Shown here piece after piece: positions 15,594-22,817 of a stretch of DNA of 30,070 nucleotides; position 1 is the first letter of the stretch; every line of letters begins with the position of its first letter. A program made the position numbers and the translations under genes. Under the pieces are notes generated by a model. The model was not told the origin of the DNA, made no database searches, and saw only the letters and a program-made list of their open reading frames with translations. Origin of the DNA: JAUWOY01 sp034431315. GTDB taxonomy: Bacteria > Chloroflexota > Anaerolineae > VGOG01. Where the stretch lies: the NCBI GenBank assembly GCA_034431315.1, contig DAOUDK010000138.1, positions 1 through 30,070 of the forward strand, read 5' to 3'.

Positions 15594-16616
15594 TCATCGT
15601 TGATGGGCGCCGCTCGATTCACGAACCATCAGGGTGGGTTCCAGGATAACGTGGCTCTCGGTCAGAGGCTCGTCCTCTACCAGCTTGATCAGCATCCGGC
15701 AGAGGCGGGCGCCGATCTCGTATATCGGCTGCCTGAGGGATGTCAGAGGTGGCTGCACCTGGGCGGCCATGGGGATATCGTCGAACCCGACGATGCCGAA
15801 ATCGTGTCCCACGGCCAATCCCCTCTCCTGGATGGCCCCCATCGCCCCCAGGGCCACCACGTCGCTGCAGACGAAAGCGGCATCGGGCGGCTCATCAAGC
15901 TTGAGCAGTCGCTGCGTGGCCTGGTAACCGGCCTCCTGAGTCAGGCAGTCACAGTAGACCACCAGGCGTGGGTCGAAGTCCAGGCCGTTCTTTTCGAGCG
16001 CGGTTTTATAGCCCTGAAATCGGTGCCCGGCGCAGATGAGCTCCCTGGGCAGACCGATGAAGCCGATGCGCCGGTATCCCTGGTCAATGAGGTGTTGCAC
16101 CCCATCGCTGGCGCCCTTCGCCCCATCCACGTCAATATAGGGGAAGTCCCCATCCTGCTCCGACCGGCCGAAAGCTACGAAACGGAACTCTTTTTCCACA
16201 AGATAGGTGATACGCTCGTCCTCGTGTCGGGTGCCCGTGAGGATCATGCCGTCAACCCTCTTGCCGCCGACCATCCTCTCGTAGGCGGCACGCTCCAGCC
16301 CCCGATCGGGGCAGGCGGAGAGCAGGAGGTCGAAGCCGTGTCGGGAACACTCCTCGCCGATGCTGGCCAGGAGGTCGAGGTAATAGGGGTCGGTGAGGTG
16401 GCGGTCTATGATGCAGAAGATGAGGCCGATGGTATCGGTACTGCGGGTGCGCAAGCTGCGGGCGGCGACGCTCGGCCGATAGCCCAAATGACGGGCCGTC
16501 TCTTTCACCAGTTGGCTGGTCTCAGGGCTCACATCGGGGTAGTCGTTGAGGGCTTTGGAGACAGTGGATATGGAGAGGCCAAGCTCTGCGGCGATGTCCT
16601 TGATGGTGACGGGCAT
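15594..16616 (-). CDS. LacI-family transcriptional regulator (2)
   Basis: This regulator has 340 residues: an N-terminal helix-turn-helix (VTIKDIAAELGLSISTVSKALN), a hinge (LRTRSTDTIGLIF), a sugar-sensing domain and the C-terminal signature EPTLMVRESSG. It is a close paralogue of regulator 1, with the same architecture and many shared stretches (for example ERMV.G.RVDG, VAFGR, ALGAM.A.QERGL). GAGGAG lies 7 bp before the ATG at 16616; the 23-codon upstream extension overlaps the small repeat element and is not needed. Two LacI-type palindromes lie in its promoter, and their core (AAAACGTTTT) is very similar to that of regulator 1, so cross-regulation is possible. Confidence 0.92.
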   Translation of the reverse strand: MPVTIKDIAAELGLSISTVSKALNDYPDVSPETSQLVKETARHLGYRPSVAARSLRTRSTDTIGLIFCIIDRHLTDPYYLDLLASIGEECSRHGFDLLLSACPDRGLERAAYERMVGGKRVDGMILTGTRHEDERITYLVEKEFRFVAFGRSEQDGDFPYIDVDGAKGASDGVQHLIDQGYRRIGFIGLPRELICAGHRFQGYKTALEKNGLDFDPRLVVYCDCLTQEAGYQATQRLLKLDEPPDAAFVCSDVVALGAMGAIQERGLAVGHDFGIVGFDDIPMAAQVQPPLTSLRQPIYEIGARLCRMLIKLVEDEPLTESHVILEPTLMVRESSGAHQR

Positions 16617-16653
16617 GGGAAATCTCCTCAGTTCGTGACTACTCAGGTATCGG

Positions 16654-16750
16654 AACCCTTGCGAAGGTTTTGTGGCTATTTTCAAGCTGAAAGCAACTTC
16701 ATCATCTGAAGGTTACTTCCCAGATAAGGCGATACGCAACCTTCGCAAGG
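16654..16750. mobile_element. MITE-like palindromic element, family 1, copy 2
   Basis: This is a 97-bp core with the same ends as copy 1 (9389-9485): CCTTGCGAAGGTT at the left and AACCTTCGCAAGG at the right. The interior can be aligned without gaps but has diverged. It lies wholly within the predicted leader of the regulator 2 mRNA, between the downstream operator and the ribosome binding site, and would fold into a hairpin there. No direct repeat could be recognised at its borders, so its insertion may be older than copy 1. Confidence 0.7.
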
Positions 16751-16770
16751 GTAGGCTGACGGCGATTTTC

Positions 16771-16818
16771 CTAAAACGTTTTCGTTGTTATTATACCCGA
16801 AAACGTTTTAGTTGTCAA
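16771..16818 (-). promoter_or_regulatory. Promoter with two LacI-type operators, regulator 2
   Basis: On the minus strand TTGACA (16818-16813), 17 bp, TATAAT (16795-16790) is a consensus promoter. Palindrome CGAAAACGTTTTAG (16798-16811) fills the spacer, and its reverse complement CTAAAACGTTTTCG (16771-16784) covers the start site. The centres are 27 bp apart. The design copies that of regulator 1, with the spacer operator at the same place relative to the -10 box. The predicted leader is about 165 nt because of the repeat element. Confidence 0.88.
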
Positions 16819-16843
16819 GGGGGTTTTCCTTAAAATTTTCGTT

Positions 16844-17785
16844 CTAGTGCGCCTTCAAGCACAAGACGATGAGGTCATCCACGTTGACTGTGGCCAGGCA
16901 CATCACCTGGTCGGCCGCACCGTAGTAGATTTTCACTTCGCCGTCGTCCTCCAGGATGGCGCCACAGGTGAAGACGACGTTCATGACGTCCCCCAGGAAA
17001 TCCTCCACTGCGGCAGGGGAAAGTATGGGCTCTGCGGCGCGCCCTATCACCTGGGAGGGGTCTTCGAGATCGAGTAGCACCACCCCCAGCCGGTAAAGCA
17101 CGCCGCTGCCTGTCTCGCGCACACCGTGGTATATCTCCAGCCACCCCTGTTCGGTCTTGATGGGCGGCGCACCGGCGCCGATCTTTTTATTATCCCATCG
17201 CCCCCCCTTGCGAGGTTGCATCACCGGCCGCGGATCGCCCCAGTGGAGCAGGTCTGGGGAATACGAAATCCAGATGTTGCCGCCGGCGTCGCACTTGCCG
17301 GCGAGCGTCGTGGGGCGGTCGAGGCGTGCGTAACGCCCACCGATTTTCTCTGGGAAGAGCACCACGTCTTTGTTGGGCGGCAGCGAGATGACCCCCATGC
17401 GCTCGAAGGTGCGGAAGTCCCTGGTTCGGGCCAGCCCGACGCAGGGGGCGTACCTCGAATAGCAGGTGTAGGTGACGTAGTAGGTGACGTAGTAGGTGTC
17501 GGCGATTCTGGTTATGCGCGGGTCTTCGATGCCGTACTCTTCGTAGGTGGCATAGTGCCCTTCGGTGGCGCGCACCATTGCCGGCTGCGGGTCGGGCGTA
17601 AAGTGAAGCCCGTCTTGGCTGCGGGCTACCCACAGGCAAGAGATCCCTTCGAGATCTTCGACACGGTTCAGCAGGATGTACTCGTCGCCATACTTGGTCG
17701 CCCCGGCGTTGAAGACAGAATTGACCGGGCGTGGAAAATCCTTCACCGTGAGGATGGGATTTCCCTCATAACGCTTCATTTTCAT
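16844..17785 (-). CDS. GH130 glycoside phosphorylase (copy C)
   Basis: This cytosolic GH130 enzyme has 313 residues and belongs to a different subgroup from copies A and D. It shows KRYEGNPIL, FNAGATKYGDEYILLNRVED, GIEDPRIT with the expected donor Asp, LFPEKIGGRYARLDRP, KKIGAGAPPIKT and EIYHG. The blade after the catalytic Asp carries a four-residue in-frame duplication (YYVT-YYVT), encoded by a 12-bp tandem repeat at 17469-17498. I start at 17785 because AGGAGG stands 9 bp before that ATG, against only 3 bp before the first one. It is last in the run MFS, copy D, copy B, copy C, and ends just before the promoter of regulator 2. Confidence 0.87.
   Translation of the reverse strand: MKMKRYEGNPILTVKDFPRPVNSVFNAGATKYGDEYILLNRVEDLEGISCLWVARSQDGLHFTPDPQPAMVRATEGHYATYEEYGIEDPRITRIADTYYVTYYVTYTCYSRYAPCVGLARTRDFRTFERMGVISLPPNKDVVLFPEKIGGRYARLDRPTTLAGKCDAGGNIWISYSPDLLHWGDPRPVMQPRKGGRWDNKKIGAGAPPIKTEQGWLEIYHGVRETGSGVLYRLGVVLLDLEDPSQVIGRAAEPILSPAAVEDFLGDVMNVVFTCGAILEDDGEVKIYYGAADQVMCLATVNVDDLIVLCLKAH
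17469..17498. repeat. 12-bp in-frame tandem repeat inside GH130 copy C
   Basis: The unit TAGGTGACGTAG occurs twice in a row (17469-17480, 17481-17492), followed by half a unit (17493-17498). On the coding strand this gives repeated Thr-Tyr-Tyr-Val. Related GH130 proteins normally have a single YYxTYT at this point, so it looks like a recent slippage duplication. Confidence 0.8.
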
Positions 17786-17808
17786 TGCCATTTACCTCCT
17801 CAGTGTTT

Positions 17809-18792
17809 TTATTCTCTGAACGCCGCCAAATAATCTAAAACCTCGTCTAGCCTGGCGGTGGCCAGACAGCAGTGTTTGTCCGCTGCCCCGTAGTAGACGT
17901 AGAGCGTGTCATCTATAACGATCGCGCCCTCCGGGAATACGACGTTAGCAGTATCTCCCACTCTCTCGTACTCCTCCTCAGGCTCCAGGATGGGGTATGG
18001 CGAGCGGGCGATAACCACGGAGGGCTCTTCTAAATCCAAGAGCGCGATTCCCGCCCTGTACACGGCCTCATCGTCCTTGCCGTGATAGATCAAAAGCCAG
18101 CCCTCCTCCGTCTTGATGGGCGGCGCCCCTGATCCTATCTTCGCCGACTCCCATTCGTATTTCGGCCTCATGACCGTGAACTCTTCGAGAGAGGCCCTGT
18201 ATTCGCTCCAGAAGTCCTCCCCTGGATTTACCAACTGTTCCACATCGTCGAAGTACACGATCTGGATGTCAGGAACCACCCGGTGAAGCATCGCCATCCG
18301 CCCGTTGACCAACTCCGGGAATATCACGGCATCCTTATCATCGAGGCCGGGGATGACCACGCCGTGCTTGCGGAAGGTGTGGAAGTTCTCTGTTGAGACC
18401 AGGGCCACCCTGTCTGAGCCGGAATAGGCGGGGCCGAAGAGGGCGGTATAGGTGATCAGGTACAGGATTTGGCCGTTGATTTTCAGCCTGGTCACCCTGG
18501 GGTCTTCGCACCCGAATCGGTCGTAGTCCTCCGTCGGTTCGATAACGGGCTGCTCGAATCGGGCGAAAGCGATCCCATCCTCACTCACGGCACAACTGAT
18601 GCTGGAGATGTAATCGTCGTAGCCAGTGCCGTTGGGTTTCCTGGTGTAGCCCAGCGGGATGGCCCGGTAGAGCAGGTAAACCAGGCCGTCCTCACCGAGG
18701 GCGGCGCCGCAATTAAAGACCGCTCCCGATTCCCACTTCTTATCGGGGTTAGCTTCCAGGATAGGGTTGTGCTCGTAACGTTTTAGCTTCAC
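17809..18792 (-). CDS. GH130 glycoside phosphorylase (copy B)
   Basis: This GH130 enzyme has 327 residues: KLKRYEHNPILEAN, VFNCGAAL, YLLYRAIP, FGCEDPRVT with the expected donor Asp, VIFPELVNGRMAMLHR, AKIGSGAPPIKT and LIYHGKDDEAVYRAG. The frame is open far upstream, but that part is the antisense-like +1 frame of copy D. The true start is a GTG at 18792 with GGAGG 6 bp upstream, and the GTGA overlap with the stop codon of copy D indicates coupled translation. It is cytosolic. Subgroup and substrate are uncertain; differences around the substrate pocket suggest a specificity distinct from copies A and D. Confidence 0.86.
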   Translation of the reverse strand: MKLKRYEHNPILEANPDKKWESGAVFNCGAALGEDGLVYLLYRAIPLGYTRKPNGTGYDDYISSISCAVSEDGIAFARFEQPVIEPTEDYDRFGCEDPRVTRLKINGQILYLITYTALFGPAYSGSDRVALVSTENFHTFRKHGVVIPGLDDKDAVIFPELVNGRMAMLHRVVPDIQIVYFDDVEQLVNPGEDFWSEYRASLEEFTVMRPKYEWESAKIGSGAPPIKTEEGWLLIYHGKDDEAVYRAGIALLDLEEPSVVIARSPYPILEPEEEYERVGDTANVVFPEGAIVIDDTLYVYYGAADKHCCLATARLDEVLDYLAAFRE

Positions 18793-19772
18793 GTCGTGCC
18801 TCCTTCCTCTAGCAAGTGGGCGATGAGTTTGTCCAGGGATGCGCTGGCAGCGCAGCAAACCTTGTCGGCTGCGCCGTAGAAGACGATGAGTTCGTCCCCC
18901 ACCACCACTGCCCCCTCTGGGAAGACGACGTTGGGCACGTCCCCTTCCCTCTCGCATTCCTCCTCCGGCTCCAAGATCGTCTCCGGCGTGTGGGCGATGA
19001 CCTTCCAGGGTTCATCCAGATCGAGGAGCGCGGCCCCGGCCCTGTAGACGTTGTTTTCGTCAACGCCGTGATAGATCAGCAACCACCCGGCATCGGTCTT
19101 GACAGGTGGTGGCCCGGCGCCGATCTTCTTGCCCTCCCAGGGCTGTTCCGGTTCCATGATCACCTTGTGGTCGTACATCCTGCCGGGCAGCCCGTCGAGG
19201 AAGGCGAACCAGATGCTGGGCCGCTCCACCGGATAGCCGTGGCCGATCCAGTTGCTCGGCCTGTGGATGGCCGCATACCTGCCCTGGATTTTCTCGGGGA
19301 AGAGCACCACGTCCCGTTCGTCGGCAGCGTAGGGGGTGATGATGCCCAGTCGCTCGAAATTTTCAAAATCCGTCACCCTGGCCAGAGCGGTGCGGGGAGC
19401 GGCCTGCATCGGCTTTGGGATGCCCAGCTTTATCCGTACACCCCCCGGTGGGGCGGGGGTGGGCGTGATCACGTAGGTCATATAGACCTGGCCTTCGATT
19501 TCGGTGAGCCTGGCATCCTCAATGGACATCTCCCAGCGTTTGAGGTCGGGGCCGAAGACCGGTTCCTCGGGCCGCTCCAGCAGGTTCAGGCTTTCGTCGA
19601 AGATAGCGTGCCCAAGCCTAGAAGCGTAGTGAACGTAGTCGCCCGTGGCGCGGTAGAGGACGTGGATGTTGCCGTCTCTGTAGATGGCGGCGCAATTGAA
19701 CGTCGCCACCGCCTCCCAGTCGTCCCCCCTGGGTTTGATGATGGGGTTGCCTTTGTAACGTCTCAGTTTCAT
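18789..19772 (-). CDS. GH130 glycoside phosphorylase (copy D)
   Basis: This GH130 enzyme has 327 residues, the same length as copy A and highly similar along its whole length: KLRRYKGNPII, EMSIEDARLT, MTYVITPTP, LFPEKIQGRYAAIHRPSNWIG, GAGPPPVKT, LIYHGVDEN, DVPNVVFPEGAVV. It is probably a paralogue by duplication. GGAGG lies 9 bp before the ATG. It follows the MFS gene by 15 bp and overlaps copy B by 4 bp, so these belong to one transcript. Expected reaction: reversible phosphorolysis of a beta-mannoside in the cytosol, with mannose 1-phosphate as the conserved product. Confidence 0.88.
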   Translation of the reverse strand: MKLRRYKGNPIIKPRGDDWEAVATFNCAAIYRDGNIHVLYRATGDYVHYASRLGHAIFDESLNLLERPEEPVFGPDLKRWEMSIEDARLTEIEGQVYMTYVITPTPAPPGGVRIKLGIPKPMQAAPRTALARVTDFENFERLGIITPYAADERDVVLFPEKIQGRYAAIHRPSNWIGHGYPVERPSIWFAFLDGLPGRMYDHKVIMEPEQPWEGKKIGAGPPPVKTDAGWLLIYHGVDENNVYRAGAALLDLDEPWKVIAHTPETILEPEEECEREGDVPNVVFPEGAVVVGDELIVFYGAADKVCCAASASLDKLIAHLLEEGGTT

Positions 19773-19787
19773 TTCAATTTGCCTCCT

Positions 19788-20987
19788 TCATCTGTGTTTT
19801 TTCTCGCGTATGAACAGGAGTATGATCATCAGAACGATCACTTTCAGGATCAGGCTTGCCACTATCGGGCCCCGGAATCCGGAAAGCTCGTACAGAATGC
19901 CGCCAACGTAAGGGGCAGGAGAGGAGAGCAGGTCCTTGAAACAGGTGAATCTGCCCATCGCCTCCGCCCGGCCCTCCTCCGGGACGCTGTCGGCAAGTAA
20001 CGCCCACGACGCTGGGTGCCAGGCTGATATGGCGATGCCGCCGAGGATCTGGAGGATAACAAACGCCTCGAAGCTCGTGGAAACCAGCCATCCGAGCACG
20101 GTGAAAACGATCAAGATTCCAGAGATGATCAGGCAGGTTTTGCGCCCGTACTTGTCTACGAGTTTTCCCATTGGGATTTGTGAAGCGGCCATCGAAACGG
20201 CGGAGGCAGTGCTCAACATGCCGAGTTGATAGGGAATGAAATGAAAGGTCTTGGTGAGCATGCCGTAGCAAATGCTCCCGAACACGCCGACTGCAAACGC
20301 ATCCAGCGTCATGGCCGCGTAGAACCCCTCCAGGCCCTGCTCTGGCTTGAAAAGGCTCACTAACGTCGCTTTGACGTCCCCTCCGACCCAGATCGCACCA
20401 GTCTCCCTCTCACGCAAAGTTTCCCTGATGAAGAGGACCGTCAGTCCCAGACAGAGGGCCCCCATCAGGATGGAGACGTAGAAGATAGATTTGAACCCAT
20501 AATCCGTAGCCAGAAAGCCTCCCACGAGCGGGGCGAAGAAGCCCGTCAGTGTGCCGGAGAAAGTCACCACGCTGTAAGCCGTGCCCCGTTCCCCGGGCTC
20601 GACGGATTCCGCCAGCAGCGATTGCCGTGACGGGCTGCCGAGGGCGGCCACGCCCCAGAGGACGATAGACGGGATAAGGAAGTACCAGGTATGGGCGACT
20701 ACGCAAAGGACGAAGCCGACCAAGGTGAGCAGGCCCGACAGGATGGTGAACGGCTTTCGTCCCAGCCTGTCCGCCGCCCTCCCGGAAATCGGCTGCACGA
20801 GTGAAGCGATGATGCTCCTGGTGCTCTTGAGGGCCCCCAGGGTGGGCATAGAAGCCCCCAGGCTCAGGACGAAGGGATCCCATATAACCTCCTGCATCTT
20901 CCCGCCTATGCTGGATAGAAATGATAATATAACGATGATGCGGACGTTGCCCTTCAACGCCAGGGCGCTCTTGATTCTTTCCAACAA
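19788..20987 (-). CDS. MFS transporter heading the GH130 run
   Basis: This is a 12-segment membrane protein of 399 residues. MFS motif A appears in each half: SGRAADRLGRKPF after TM2 and GKLVDKYGRKTC after TM8. No close family is recognised; it is not of the SLC45 type seen at 4114. The start is a TTG at 20987 preceded by GGAAGG; the next ATG lies 30 codons inside the first membrane segment region, so it is less likely. By position it probably imports the oligosaccharide cleaved by the GH130 enzymes behind it, or exports a product. No LacI-type operator was seen upstream. Confidence 0.82.
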   Translation of the reverse strand: MLERIKSALALKGNVRIIVILSFLSSIGGKMQEVIWDPFVLSLGASMPTLGALKSTRSIIASLVQPISGRAADRLGRKPFTILSGLLTLVGFVLCVVAHTWYFLIPSIVLWGVAALGSPSRQSLLAESVEPGERGTAYSVVTFSGTLTGFFAPLVGGFLATDYGFKSIFYVSILMGALCLGLTVLFIRETLRERETGAIWVGGDVKATLVSLFKPEQGLEGFYAAMTLDAFAVGVFGSICYGMLTKTFHFIPYQLGMLSTASAVSMAASQIPMGKLVDKYGRKTCLIISGILIVFTVLGWLVSTSFEAFVILQILGGIAISAWHPASWALLADSVPEEGRAEAMGRFTCFKDLLSSPAPYVGGILYELSGFRGPIVASLILKVIVLMIILLFIREKKHR

Positions 20988-21002
20988 GCCCTTCCTTTCC
21001 TG

Positions 21003-21062
21003 TAGTCACAGAGAGCACAGAGAATACAGGATATCTTTTCCCCTGGGTCCTCTGTGGCCTAA
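21003..21062. repeat. CACAGAG-type intergenic repeat
   Basis: The text CACAGAGAGCACAGAG (21006-21021) and a diverged inverse CCTCTGTGG (21050-21058) form a short degenerate inverted repeat. Similar CACAGAG strings occur as intergenic filler in many environmental genomes. No promoter for the MFS gene could be picked out with confidence here. Confidence 0.4.
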
Positions 21063-21074
21063 GTAGGTCGCTAT

Positions 21075-21205
21075 AAGTTCTTTTGACTTTTCCTTTGCTA
21101 CGAAGGGGCGTCCTCGCCCCGATTTTCAGGGCTAAACGGGCATCAGACAGGGCGCGGACGCCCCTTGATAGCAGTTTTGTTGCATGGAGAAAGTGCAAAG
21201 AACTT
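21075..21205. repeat. Palindromic intergenic repeat, family 2, copy B
   Basis: The outer arms are AAGTTCTTTTG (from 21075) and its complement near 21195-21205. The inner arms are GCTACGAAGGGGCGTCC and GGACGCCCCTTGATAGC. It shares the order of arms and the GGCGTCC core with copy A (8196-8288) but is longer because the arms have extra bases. It lies between the ABC-2 permease stop and the MFS start and does not code. Confidence 0.68.
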
Positions 21206-21217
21206 TTGGCAGGTTAC

Positions 21218-22018
21218 TTATGACCCCGTGCTTTGATAACGGTTTATCCCCACTCGCCAGAAGGAGTAGGCGAGGGCGAAGAGCACCAGCCCCACCAGCG
21301 GCGTCAGGTAGGCAAAGACAGGGGAGAAGAGGGTGTCCCCCATCCGGTTCAGGAAGGCGGTCGCCGGATAGTAGCTCATGAATCCCACCGGCACGAGGAA
21401 GGTCATCACGAACTGGAGCACACCGTTGTAGATGTTCAGCGGGTAGAGGGCGAAGTTGTCGCTGAACGTGAGAACGATCCACGTCAACCTACCCGCCTCA
21501 GTTATCCAGAAGGCCAGGGTATTGATGATCAGGAAGAGCGATAGCTCGATCAGGCAACCGCCTGCCATCACCAAAAGGAGAAAGGCAATCGCTGGAGGAG
21601 TCCACTGAAATTCGAGCAAGCGGCTGACCATCACAAAGCAGACGAGCCCCAGCCCCAGGTCTCCGATGCCCGCGGGGTCGTACTCCCAGGTAATCAGTTG
21701 GATGAGTGGGTTCAGGGGGCGCAGCAGCACGCGGTCGAAACCTCCCCGTCGCACGTATCGGGAGACCATCTGGACGTTGTGGAAGAGCAGGCAATAGCCG
21801 GCGTGGGCCAGCAGCCTGAGGGTGTAGATGAAGAAGATCTCCCCTTGGCTCCACCCGGCCATGCTCTTGAAGCGGGCCAGCACCGCCCAGATGAAGACCA
21901 GGCTCGTCAGGTTCCACACCACCCCCATCGTCACTCGCAGGAAAAAGTCCAGCCGATATTCCATGCGGCTCTTGATGCCCGCCCACATCACCAGTCCCAG
22001 CACCCGCAACCGATGCAC
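21218..22018 (-). CDS. ABC-2 type permease (second subunit)
   Basis: This integral membrane protein of 266 residues has about six hydrophobic segments and belongs to the COG3694-like ABC-2 permease group. Characteristic stretches are SRMEYRLDFFLRVTMGVVWN near the N-terminus, MVSRYVRRGGFDRVLLRPLNPL in the middle, and the C-terminal YSFWRVGINRYQSTGS. I start at the GTG at 22018, which has AGGGGGG a few bases upstream; a TTG six codons earlier is possible. It follows the sister permease, whose TAG ends at 22020, so translation is coupled. The substrate of this exporter group is unknown. Confidence 0.83.
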   Translation of the reverse strand: MHRLRVLGLVMWAGIKSRMEYRLDFFLRVTMGVVWNLTSLVFIWAVLARFKSMAGWSQGEIFFIYTLRLLAHAGYCLLFHNVQMVSRYVRRGGFDRVLLRPLNPLIQLITWEYDPAGIGDLGLGLVCFVMVSRLLEFQWTPPAIAFLLLVMAGGCLIELSLFLIINTLAFWITEAGRLTWIVLTFSDNFALYPLNIYNGVLQFVMTFLVPVGFMSYYPATAFLNRMGDTLFSPVFAYLTPLVGLVLFALAYSFWRVGINRYQSTGS

Positions 22019-22019
22019 A

Positions 22020-22817
22020 CTACCCCCCTTGAACAATTATCTTGCGCTCTGCTGTCTTCCAGATGAGCCAGACGATGACGGAGAGCACCCCGATCCAGGC
22101 CGCTTGCTTCAGCAGCGCCATCCAGATGGCCGCCCCCTCGATCTTGCCGATGTAGATGGAAAGGGGCAGGTGGGCCAGGCTCTGAAAGGGCAGCCACTCC
22201 GCGATTCGCCGCATCCAGAGCGGGAGGAACCAGAGGGGTATCAGACCCCCGGAGAGGAACAGGCTGACAAACTCGAAGATCATGTTGAATCCCATGAGTT
22301 CCAGCGTCCAGAAAGCAACCAGACCCACCAGCGTTAACAGGCAGAGATTCACCACCATAGCCAGTATCAGGCTCGCCAGGTATGCCAGGCCCGCCGCTGG
22401 CGACGCTGGCGGTCGCAGGTGCACGAGGAGCAACGATGCCGCCAAGGTGAACCCCGCCATCGGCCCACCCCAGAGCAGCGCTCCGCCCAGGTTGGAAGCC
22501 GCCAGGGAGCGCAGAAATCCGTAGGGCCGGATCAGGTCAATCACGATGCTGCCGTCGCGCACCTTCCGCTGTACCTCCCACTGGACCCAACTGGAGGTGA
22601 CGAGCCCTTGGATGTTGCTGAGAGTGGCGTAGGTTATCATCATCGGCAGAGTAATCCCTTCAACCGCCCCGCCGCCACCATACACCGCCGTCCAGAAGAA
22701 CCGCATCAGATAGACGCGCAGCAGTATCCCCAGGCACTCGATGAAGGTGGCCGCCCTGTAGGCTAACATCGTCTGGAAGGGCGCCTGCGCCAGCCTGAGG
22801 TAACCTCGCAGGTTCAC
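22020..22817 (-). CDS. ABC-2 type permease (first subunit)
   Basis: This membrane protein of 265 residues belongs to the COG4587-like ABC-2 permease group, with YLRLAQAPFQTMLAYRAATFIECLGILLR at the N-terminus, QWEVQRKVRDGSIVIDLIRPY in the cytoplasmic coupling region, and six predicted membrane segments. The start codon overlaps the ATPase gene stop (ATGA, 22814-22817). It makes a heterodimeric channel with the next gene and is powered by the ATPase before it. Confidence 0.84.
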   Translation of the reverse strand: MNLRGYLRLAQAPFQTMLAYRAATFIECLGILLRVYLMRFFWTAVYGGGGAVEGITLPMMITYATLSNIQGLVTSSWVQWEVQRKVRDGSIVIDLIRPYGFLRSLAASNLGGALLWGGPMAGFTLAASLLLVHLRPPASPAAGLAYLASLILAMVVNLCLLTLVGLVAFWTLELMGFNMIFEFVSLFLSGGLIPLWFLPLWMRRIAEWLPFQSLAHLPLSIYIGKIEGAAIWMALLKQAAWIGVLSVIVWLIWKTAERKIIVQGG

